Assembly: GCA_017881765.1 (NCBI GenBank)
Contig: JADGQN010000050.1
Coordinates: 1 to 17,498, forward strand
Direction of reading: 5' to 3'
Source of the DNA: Syntrophobacterales bacterium
Lineage (GTDB): Bacteria; Desulfobacterota; Syntrophorhabdia; Syntrophorhabdales; WCHB1-27
DNA: 17,498 nt
In this document: piece by piece, positions 1-5,670 of the stretch
Layout of the letters: each line of letters starts with the position of its first letter
Position numbering within the stretch: position 1 is the stretch's first letter
Notes under the pieces: generated by a model
What the model was told of the DNA's origin: nothing
Databases searched by the model: none
Seen by the model: only the letters and a program-made list of their open reading frames with translations
Translations under genes and position numbers: made by a program

Positions 1-416
1 CCAAGCGGCAGGCGACAAAAGCAATGTTGCCAAACCACGACTGCGAAGCGGCAAAAACATCAAATCTGTTGTCGTCGCAGGAGCTCTGGAGCTTGTTTCA
101 GACCGCGAAGGCAGAAGCCAGGGACTTCCCTACCGGGGGGGGTCGGCGCTCATGCCCCAAAAATGCAGGAAAAAGCGATGTCGGAGGTTCTCCCTGCCGT
201 GGAAAGATATCTGGAGAGGAAGACTACGCCAAACGGTGTTGGCCTTTCCGGACGTGGAGGGTGGTCGGTGAAAGCGGAACACCCGTTGTCCGCAGGGCAG
301 GCATAACGGCCACGGTGCAGAACGGTAAAAACCCACCGAGAGAAGTGGGAACCTTCCGCAATGGAGCACGCGCGACAGACATCATGAACCTATCGGGAGG
401 ATGGAAAAGAGACACC
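1..416. other. Low-confidence region left of the HTH gene, possible degraded coding DNA
   Basis: No gene can be called confidently here. Plus frame 2 is open from the window edge to a TGA at 269-271. It has reasonable-looking composition in its first half (for example KSVVVAGALELVSDREG) and would be the 3' end of a gene starting outside the window. Frame 1 is also open from the edge to a TAA near 304-306 and holds a plausible stretch (MSEVLPAVERYLERK) after an ATG at 163. The two frames meet at a run of eight G at 135-142, where a -1 slip would join them. A broken gene, a frameshift or plain non-coding DNA all fit. I recognise no family. Confidence 0.3.
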
Positions 417-662
417 ATGAGAGCAAAGAGTGACCTAGCAACAGCCTTACCCATGATCCAAAAAGCGGGCACACCGAAAGAGATGTCGAGGGTGTACGGT
501 ATCCCTCTCGGAACGCTCGCTAATCTTCGATACCAAAAGCGCGGGCCCAGATATTTCCGGCGCGGCCGAAGTGTCCTGTACTTCTCAAGCGACTTTGAGG
601 CATGGCTCAAAAGTGACCCCGTCCTGACCAAAGAGAGCTGTGAAGCGGAAGACGGCTATTGA
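417..662 (+). CDS. Excisionase-like helix-turn-helix DNA-binding protein
   Basis: An 81-residue protein whose central part matches the MerR-like/HTH_17 fold of excisionase (Xis/AlpA-type) proteins. Residues about 18-36 (TPKEMSRVYGIPLGTLANL) form the helix-turn-helix. They are followed by the wing, with a GPRYFRRGRSVLYF segment, and by the typical SDFEAWLKS helix. Such proteins bind DNA as architectural factors for site-specific recombination or as small regulators. I chose ATG 417 because homologues begin close to the HTH. ATG 384 would add 11 residues, and neither start has a well-spaced Shine-Dalgarno. The frame stays open further upstream (to 24), but that part looks non-coding. The gene reads toward the tRNA-Arg 77 bp away, which fits a xis-like gene at the edge of an integrated element. 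Function is inferred from the fold only. Confidence 0.65.
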   Translation: MRAKSDLATALPMIQKAGTPKEMSRVYGIPLGTLANLRYQKRGPRYFRRGRSVLYFSSDFEAWLKSDPVLTKESCEAEDGY

Positions 663-700
663 CTGTTTGGGTATCAATAGGGTAGCACAACTTTTGACCG

Positions 701-729
701 GAGGATCTATGAGCTACATAACTTATTAA
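701..729 (+). other. Strong RBS plus six-codon stub (possible remnant gene start)
   Basis: GGAGG at 700-704 sits five bases before ATG 709. The reading frame encodes only MSYITY before TAA 727-729. A well-formed ribosome-binding site opening almost nothing, 46 bases after the HTH gene and 10 bases before the tRNA 3' end, suggests the 5' end of a gene that has been deleted, or a leader peptide. No downstream gene on this strand supports the leader option. Confidence 0.35.
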
Positions 730-738
730 TATTATTAG

Positions 739-813
<75 letters not shown>

Positions 814-1051
814 GTGAAGCATAATCTAACACTTCCCTGCTTCGAAATCATTCAAAATATTCATGCCTGCGACCCCGGAATGGTTGAGGGCGTAAGGGCG
901 GCCCCATTTCTGCCTTGCCATTGGCGTCACAGGCGCATAGCTTATCTCCGTTCCGGAAAATGTGGCGGCCCTCGAACGCAGTGCCCCTTAAGCGAAGCGA
1001 ACAGCCGCGCGGTTGCGCGTAAGCAAAAAATGCTGTATGCTCTCTGGCGCC

Positions 1052-1870
1052 ATGGTTATGAGACGACACGCGATTTACACCATATTCCTGTTGGCCCTGC
1101 TCGCGGTCTTTACCGCCCCGTGCCTTGCTGCCGACGACGGCTCCTTCGCCGTCATCGGAGATACGAGGGTAGGCAGGACGGACGCTCCGTACACTGCTTT
1201 TATCAGACAGGTGGAAAAGGATGGTCTACAGACGGTCGTCCACGTGGGAGACGCCATTGACTCGCCCGGAACTGAGGACCAGTGGACAAAGTTTTTGAAC
1301 ATCACGGGAACGAAGATCACGCTCTACATAGCCCCTGGAAATCACGACGTCAATAGCAGACGTTCCCTGGCAACCTACACAAAGATTCTTGGCAAAGAGC
1401 CCTACTACTCTGTTTCCCGCGATGACACGCTCATTATTTTTCTCAATTCGGAACTGCCCGGACAGGAAGCGAAGATCACAGCGCAGCAGCTTAACTGGCT
1501 GGAGAAGGAACTCGCCAGGAACTTCAAATACAAATTCGTCTTTCTGCACAGGCCCGTTTTCCCATCGCCCGTCGGTACGGGTTATGGGCTAGACCGGTAT
1601 CCGCCGGATAGAAACAGGCTCCATCAACTATTCGTGAAAGATGGCGTAGCCCTCGCGATGGCGGGCCATGAGCACCTGTACCACCGGTCTGAGAAGGATG
1701 GCACCGTTTACGTGATCACGGGTGGTGGCGGCGCTCCGCTCCATACCTTCACCGAAGAGTCCGGCGGCTTCCTGCATTATATTGTTGCAAAAAAGACAAA
1801 TGAAGGTTATTTTTTTAGGGTCGTCGATTTCAAGGGAAACACACGAGACGAGTTCTCTGTGAAAAAATGA
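1052..1870 (+). CDS. Exported calcineurin-like metallophosphoesterase
   Basis: A 272-residue predicted periplasmic phosphoesterase. Residues 1-27 are a Sec signal peptide (RRH n-region, a Leu/Ala-rich core, cleavage near CLA-AD). The metallophosphatase motifs appear in order: GDTR at 36-39, GDAID at 66-70, GNHD at 96-99, FLHRP at 165-169 and GHEH at 205-208. These supply the ligands of a two-metal centre that hydrolyses phosphomono- or diesters. In the first motif Arg stands where many members have His (GDxH), a variant seen in purple-acid-phosphatase-like branches. The substrate is unknown. Several starts are possible (TTG 1013, ATG 1037, 1052, 1058). ATG 1052 or 1058 gives a normal signal peptide, but the Shine-Dalgarno is weak. 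The gene ends eight bases before the small ribosomal-protein gene, whose ribosome-binding site overlaps the stop codon, so the two are probably co-transcribed. Confidence 0.85.
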   Translation: MVMRRHAIYTIFLLALLAVFTAPCLAADDGSFAVIGDTRVGRTDAPYTAFIRQVEKDGLQTVVHVGDAIDSPGTEDQWTKFLNITGTKITLYIAPGNHDVNSRRSLATYTKILGKEPYYSVSRDDTLIIFLNSELPGQEAKITAQQLNWLEKELARNFKYKFVFLHRPVFPSPVGTGYGLDRYPPDRNRLHQLFVKDGVALAMAGHEHLYHRSEKDGTVYVITGGGGAPLHTFTEESGGFLHYIVAKKTNEGYFFRVVDFKGNTRDEFSVKK

Positions 1871-1878
1871 GGTGATGA

Positions 1879-1971
1879 ATGGGAAGTGTTGTCAAGTGGC
1901 GCAAAAAAAAGATGAGAAAGCATAAGTACAGGAAGTTAAGAAAAAGAACCAGGCACCAGAGGAGGAAGTAA
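1879..1971 (+). CDS. AURKAIP1/COX24-domain protein (bS22-like small ribosomal protein)
   Basis: A 30-residue, extremely basic protein that begins MGSVVKWRKKKMRKHKYRKL and ends in an Arg/Lys-rich tail. This length and pattern (GSV.K.R.KKM.KHK..K..KR.RH.RRK) is that of the bacterial AURKAIP1/COX24 domain family. The family is related to mitochondrial mS38 and to bS22, which sits on the small ribosomal subunit. Binding to 16S rRNA is the expected role. Translation is well supported: AGGTGA at 1870-1875 lies just before ATG 1879 and overlaps the stop codon of the phosphoesterase gene, so coupling is likely. The last 36 bases overlap the 3' end of the convergent endonuclease IV gene, so the basic tail and the Nfo C-terminus share DNA. 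Small genes like this one are easily missed in annotation. Confidence 0.87.
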   Translation: MGSVVKWRKKKMRKHKYRKLRKRTRHQRRK

Positions 1972-2769
1972 CGAACGCATAGCTTTCATATTGACGTCGT
2001 CCATGTTGCCCATCTTGGGGGTTTCCATCACGCCCCCCAGATGGGCAAACTTTTGTTCGTTCAGTAGATACCGGAACGCGGCTAGACCAATCTTTCCTTG
2101 TCCGATGTGCCAGTGCCTGTCCACATTGCTTCCAAGCGGTGTCTTTGAATCGTTGAGGTGAAAAAAGCCCAATGCCTCCGGCCCCAGGTGGTCCCTCGCC
2201 TCCCTGAGGATGCGCTTCCACACCAGCTTGGATCTCACGTTATAACCCGCCTCGAAAATATGCGCCGTGTCCAGGCAGAGCGATACCCGGCTTTTGTCGG
2301 CGATCCCGTAGTAGATCTCTCCAAGCTCCGCTATGCTCGTCCCAAGAGAATCGCCCTGCCCTGCGGCATTCTCCAGCATGACCGAGATGCCGAACGCGCC
2401 GAGCAGTCTGTCGACGGCCTGCGCGACGTTCGCCATGCCCCGCTTCCGTTCTTTTCGCGAGCCGCAGTGCATAATGAGTCTATCGACGCCGAGTTGCGTG
2501 CACAACGCGGCCTCGTGGAAAATTGCCTTCAGATGGCGCGGGTCCTCGTCAATTTTGGCCAGGTTCGGCAGGTAGGAAAGATGGGCAACGACCGGAATAT
2601 CTTGAAAGAGGCGTAAAAAACTCTCTCGATCCTCGTCAGACAGGATTTTTTCAGCCCACGAGCGTGGGTTCTTCACAAAGATCTGGACTACCTCGCAGCC
2701 CAAGCGGGTTGCTTCACGGTGCGTCCACGCAAAGCCCTTTGAGATGGGCAGATGAAACCCGATTTTCAC
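1936..2769 (-). CDS. nfo: Endonuclease IV (AP endonuclease)
   Basis: A 277-residue TIM-barrel enzyme that cleaves the DNA backbone 5' to abasic sites in base-excision repair. All nine ligands of the trinuclear zinc centre are visible: H63, H101 (LIMHCGS), E133 (MLENAAGQG), D167 and H170 (CLDTAH), H204 (FHLNDS), D217 and H219 (DRHWHIGQG) and E249 (VMETPK). Length and N-terminus (MKIGFHLPIS) fit the family. The start is GTG 2769. No Shine-Dalgarno is visible, and a perfect TATAAT (2777-2772) lies only two bases upstream of it, so leader and promoter use are unclear. The 3' end overlaps the convergent small ribosomal-protein gene by 36 bases. Upstream lies a 7-bp repeat array shared with the divergent pfk gene. 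Confidence 0.95.
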   Translation of the reverse strand: MKIGFHLPISKGFAWTHREATRLGCEVVQIFVKNPRSWAEKILSDEDRESFLRLFQDIPVVAHLSYLPNLAKIDEDPRHLKAIFHEAALCTQLGVDRLIMHCGSRKERKRGMANVAQAVDRLLGAFGISVMLENAAGQGDSLGTSIAELGEIYYGIADKSRVSLCLDTAHIFEAGYNVRSKLVWKRILREARDHLGPEALGFFHLNDSKTPLGSNVDRHWHIGQGKIGLAAFRYLLNEQKFAHLGGVMETPKMGNMDDVNMKAMRSLLPPLVPGSFS

Positions 2770-2786
2770 ACATTATAGTACAAGGA

Positions 2787-2897
2787 CCTGTTACAAGTTG
2801 CAAGTTACAGGCGCAGACGTCGCCTGTAACAGTCTTTGCTCGTAACCTGTAACAGTTCTTGTTCCTAACCTGTAACCTGTAACCTGTAACCTGGAAC
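2787..2897. repeat. Heptamer-periodic array (CCTGTAA type)
   Basis: Tandem and degenerate 7-base units fill most of the nfo-pfk divergent spacer. The right end has four near-perfect units (CCTGTAA three times, then CCTGGAA). The left part is degenerate but keeps phase (GTTACAA, GTTGCAA, GTTACAG and so on). In minus-strand sense the core unit is GTTACAG. The array abuts the TATAAT before nfo and the hairpin before pfk. Confidence 0.85.
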
Positions 2898-2923
2898 GTT
2901 TTTTGCAGCTCATTGCAAAAAAC
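2898..2923. promoter_or_regulatory. 10-bp perfect inverted repeat upstream of pfk
   Basis: GTTTTTTGCA (2898-2907) and TGCAAAAAAC (2914-2923) are perfect inverted copies around a six-base centre. The repeat lies 25 bases before ATG 2949. It could be an operator or an RNA hairpin in the pfk leader. It is not a typical terminator, because the T-run is inside the stem. Confidence 0.5.
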
Positions 2924-2948
2924 AACATTCAATGCGAGAATAGACACT

Positions 2949-4214
2949 ATGAAAAAAGAGATAGTAGGGATAGTCGTCGGTGGCGGTCCGGCCCCCGGTA
3001 TCAATAGTGTCATCAGCGCCGCAACGATAGAGGCGATCAACGAAGGGAAGCAGGTGGTCGGCATAGTCGGCGGCTTTAACTGCCTGTTCGATGGAAAGGA
3101 GAATTCCATCATTCCACTTACGATCGACGATGTATCAAGGGTCCACCTGAGAGGCGGCTCGATACTGGGAACGTCCCGAGGCACGCCTGGCAACGCAAAG
3201 CAGAAATTCAAGGTACTCATGTCAATGCTTAAACAGGCAAGGGTCAAATACCTGATCTCCATTGGCGGAGAGGGCAGCCTTTTTGTGGCCCATTGGATCG
3301 AAAAGGAAGCCCGCGGCAGCGTCAGCGTGGTCCACGTGCCCAAGACCATCGACAATGATGTGCCCATGCCGGGAGGGCTTGCTACGTTCGGATACCAGAC
3401 AGCGCGCCACATAGGCGTTCAGATCGTCGAGAACCTGATGGAAGATGCGCGGACAATGCGTAGATGGTATTTTGTCACGACCATGGGCCGGAATGCCGGC
3501 CATCTCGCCCTCGGTATGGGAGTGGCATCAGGGGCGACGGTGACGCTCATCCCTGAGGAGTTCGAAGAAAAGGTGACGCTTGCCAAGGTTGCGGACGCGC
3601 TGGCAGGGTCAATCATAAAGAGACTGGCCATGGGCCGCGATCACGGGGTGGCAATCCTCGCGGAGGGCATCGCAGACAAGTTGGATCCCGAAGATCTCGC
3701 TTCAGAGCAAGTGGAGAAAGACTCAATGGGAAGAGTCAGGCTTTCCGATATCCCATTGGGCAGACTTCTGCGGGGTCTCGTGAGAAAGACCCTCGAAAAA
3801 CTCGGCATCAACGCCATCATTGTTGACAAGAACATCGGCTACGAGATGCGCGCCGCGGACCCGATACCCTACGACGTGGAATACACCAGAAACCTGGGAT
3901 ACGGCGCCGTGCGCTTCCTCCTCAGAGGCGGTACAGGTTCCATGATCGTGGTCTATGAGGGAAACATAAAGCCGATCCCCTTCGTCGAGATGCTTGAGTT
4001 CAGCGACGGGAGCATCAAGGTCAGAAAGGTCGATCTCAATTCAGAAGCCTACGAGGTGGCCAGAAAGTATATGATCAGGCTTGAGCGTACTGACTTCCAA
4101 GCACCCCAGCTCGATCAGGTAGCCGGGGTGACCAATCTTAAACCTGAAGAATTTCGAAAGAGGTTCGGTTACCTTGTCGACAGAGCCACTGTCTCCTATC
4201 CCCTTCCATTCTAA
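2949..4214 (+). CDS. 6-phosphofructokinase family protein
   Basis: A 421-residue cytoplasmic enzyme of the PFK family, predicted to phosphorylate fructose 6-phosphate to fructose 1,6-bisphosphate. Motifs are GGGPAPG (11-17, phosphoryl-donor loop), HLRGGSILGTSRG (67-79), GGEGS (106-110), PKTIDND (131-137, catalytic Asp), MGR (179-181) and IPEEF (201-205). Donor-specificity positions are mixed. The Gly of GGEGS is ATP-type, while the Lys of PKTIDND is typical of pyrophosphate-dependent enzymes, so ATP or PPi use cannot be settled from sequence. Glu replaces the usual Asp in GGDGS. ATG 2949 is preferred because the family N-terminus starts there. An upstream TTG at 2913 lies inside the inverted repeat. 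The stop overlaps a small hairpin (CCCCTTC 4200-4206 with GAAGGGG 4215-4221). The gene stands alone between repeat-filled spacers. Confidence 0.88.
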   Translation: MKKEIVGIVVGGGPAPGINSVISAATIEAINEGKQVVGIVGGFNCLFDGKENSIIPLTIDDVSRVHLRGGSILGTSRGTPGNAKQKFKVLMSMLKQARVKYLISIGGEGSLFVAHWIEKEARGSVSVVHVPKTIDNDVPMPGGLATFGYQTARHIGVQIVENLMEDARTMRRWYFVTTMGRNAGHLALGMGVASGATVTLIPEEFEEKVTLAKVADALAGSIIKRLAMGRDHGVAILAEGIADKLDPEDLASEQVEKDSMGRVRLSDIPLGRLLRGLVRKTLEKLGINAIIVDKNIGYEMRAADPIPYDVEYTRNLGYGAVRFLLRGGTGSMIVVYEGNIKPIPFVEMLEFSDGSIKVRKVDLNSEAYEVARKYMIRLERTDFQAPQLDQVAGVTNLKPEEFRKRFGYLVDRATVSYPLPF

Positions 4215-4219
4215 GAAGG

Positions 4220-4238
4220 GGGTCACGGGTCATGGGTC
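4220..4238. repeat. Short heptamer array after pfk (GGGTCAY type)
   Basis: Units GGGTCAC, GGGTCAT and GGGTC begin five bases after the pfk stop codon. Bases 4220-4232 are the exact reverse complement of 4415-4427 at the other end of the spacer. Each of the two convergent genes is therefore followed by the same GGGTCAC-GGGTCA sequence in its own sense direction. Confidence 0.8.
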
Positions 4239-4399
4239 TTTACAGGATGCTCCGCTATCAAGGGGCACGATGACCCAATACTCAGAATTAAGCTAGGGAT
4301 CCAGATCGAGATGGTCCAAATTAGAACCTGATCGGTTAGTTTAGTTGGTCCTTCTGGTTATTTCTTTGGTGTCTCCGGTTTATTTGCTGCAGCCAAACC

Positions 4400-4427
4400 T
4401 TGACCCCTGCCCCTTGACCCGTGACCC
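4400..4427. repeat. Heptamer array at the 3' end of the epimerase gene
   Basis: Four phased units: TTGACCC, CTGCCCC, TTGACCC and GTGACCC. The last base touches the stop codon of the minus-strand epimerase gene. In that gene's sense strand the unit is GGGTCAC/GGGTCAA, matching the array downstream of pfk and the one downstream of the mlaD-like gene. The rest of the spacer (4239-4399) shows nothing I recognise. Confidence 0.8.
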
Positions 4428-5476
4428 TATTGTACGACGAAGCGCGGCCCCTCGATGGCTATGTTTTGAAAGCGGTTTCGGTGGTGCAGAAAATGGATAC
4501 CATCCAGATCTATGTAATCAAACGCAGCGCTTCCTAAGGCACAATAGATGCCCGCGGAGAGCCCTACCATGGTCTCGGTCATGCACCCGATCATCAGCTT
4601 AAGCCCATGTTCTTTCGCTACACGCAGTATCTTCAGAGACTCTCCAATGCCGCTCTTGGCGATCTTGACATTGATACCGTGACATGCCCCTGCTTCAACC
4701 GCTCGCTCCGCATCCAAAGGGCTTTCAACGCTTTCATCGAGGATAATGGGGAGGAGGGCAGCCTCTGTGATCGTCCGAAGCCCGGCGAGATCGCGCCTCG
4801 GCAGCGGCTGTTCAAAAAGCTCCACGGGATATTGCCTCTTACGGACGCAGTCCATCAAACGAAAAAAGGAGGTAACGCTAAATCCCTGATTGCCGTCAAG
4901 TCTGAGCTGAAAAGAATGCCGCGACTTCCCGATGAGACCGCATACCAGGGAAAGGAAGCGCTTATCCTCTTCGAGATTCCCGCTCACCTTTGCTTTATAC
5001 ACCCTGAAACCTTTCCGGGCTGCATAGTTGATCCACGCTGCGAGTGATGTTTCATCAGGTACGAACGGTATGGTTATATCCGTCTCCAGCTCGCGCGATC
5101 GGCCTCCGAAAAAGGCGTGCTCTGTTCTTCCCCCGCTTTTCAGAAAAGCCCGAAAAAGGGCAATCTCAAGCCCTGAGATCGTCATGCGCGCAATGGGAAA
5201 GCACTCCCGAAAGCGCCTCACCTGCTCCTCATACGCATCAACAGGCATACTGACCAGGTCAGCTCGTACCTGTTGCAGCACGTGCTTTATGACCGGGACC
5301 GTTTCATGCTTGCGGGAAAAACTGGTCGGAATCTCACCAATCCCTACGCTCCCGTCGTCCAGCGTCACGGAAACAAGGATGTTCCGCAGAAATGCTTTTC
5401 TTCCTAGAGCCGTGGCAAACAAGGTCTTGAGCGGCCGTACAATCTGCTGAAAGTGAATAGATGTTATCTTCGCCAT
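4427..5476 (-). CDS. Enolase-superfamily dipeptide epimerase (Ala-Glu epimerase-like)
   Basis: A 349-residue protein of the muconate-lactonizing subgroup, predicted to epimerise the alpha-carbon of a dipeptide such as L-Ala-D-Glu from peptidoglycan turnover. Residues visible are K161 and K163 (KAK, catalytic base on strand 2), metal ligands D194 (LRLDGN), E222 (LFEQPL) and D247 (ILDES), and K271 (INVK, opposite-face base). Near the C-terminus a DLD motif (323-325) is typical of dipeptide epimerases, where it binds the substrate amino group. The exact substrate is not certain. Start choice is awkward. ATG 5476 begins the conserved MAKITSIHF, but GTG 5497 is also in frame and its seven extra codons are made of the heptamer repeat. 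Neither has a well-spaced Shine-Dalgarno. The gene is the last of the minus-strand cluster, 66 bases after the WPFY-repeat gene, with alr farther upstream as another cell-wall racemase. Confidence 0.82.
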   Translation of the reverse strand: MAKITSIHFQQIVRPLKTLFATALGRKAFLRNILVSVTLDDGSVGIGEIPTSFSRKHETVPVIKHVLQQVRADLVSMPVDAYEEQVRRFRECFPIARMTISGLEIALFRAFLKSGGRTEHAFFGGRSRELETDITIPFVPDETSLAAWINYAARKGFRVYKAKVSGNLEEDKRFLSLVCGLIGKSRHSFQLRLDGNQGFSVTSFFRLMDCVRKRQYPVELFEQPLPRRDLAGLRTITEAALLPIILDESVESPLDAERAVEAGACHGINVKIAKSGIGESLKILRVAKEHGLKLMIGCMTETMVGLSAGIYCALGSAAFDYIDLDGIHFLHHRNRFQNIAIEGPRFVVQ

Positions 5477-5481
5477 GCTCC

Positions 5482-5670
5482 ACTGTTCACTATTCACAGT
5501 TTATCGTTTGTCGTTTACGGCTCACGGCTGACCGTCCGCCGGTCACCTGTCACTGAGCGCCGGCTGTTGCTCGCCCGTTACCCGGCATTCGTCGTCTGGC
5601 CCTTGACACTCGGCACTCGCAATTGGTGTCTGTTCACTCTTCGCTGCCGGCTGACCATTGCCGGCTGCTC
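5482..5670. repeat. 189-bp degenerate heptamer-periodic array
   Basis: The region divides into 27 consecutive 7-base units without a phase break: ACTGTTC, ACTATTC, ACAGTTT, ATCGTTT, GTCGTTT, ACGGCTC, ACGGCTG, and so on to GCTGCTC. Most units start A or G followed by C or T and end in a pyrimidine-rich triplet. In minus-strand sense the consensus resembles GAACAGT/GAGCCGT. The array crosses the stop codon of the WPFY-repeat gene (5543), encodes about its last 40 residues, and continues to the start of the epimerase gene. Confidence 0.75.

Noticed and set aside
818..855. Promoter for tRNA-Arg (TATGCT or TAGATT with TTGAAT)
   Set aside because: Spacers are too long or the -10 is too close to the tRNA 5' end.
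2787..2897. CRISPR array
   Set aside because: Units are 7 bases and contiguous, with no spacers, and there are no cas genes.
2714..3412. Minus-strand frame of 232 codons opposite pfk and into the heptamer array
   Set aside because: It is antisense to a gene with clear PFK motifs, and its tail merely translates repeats.
4200..4221. Terminator after pfk
   Set aside because: The 7-bp stem includes the stop codon in its loop region and is followed by GTCACGGG rather than a T-run. It is at most a weak hairpin.
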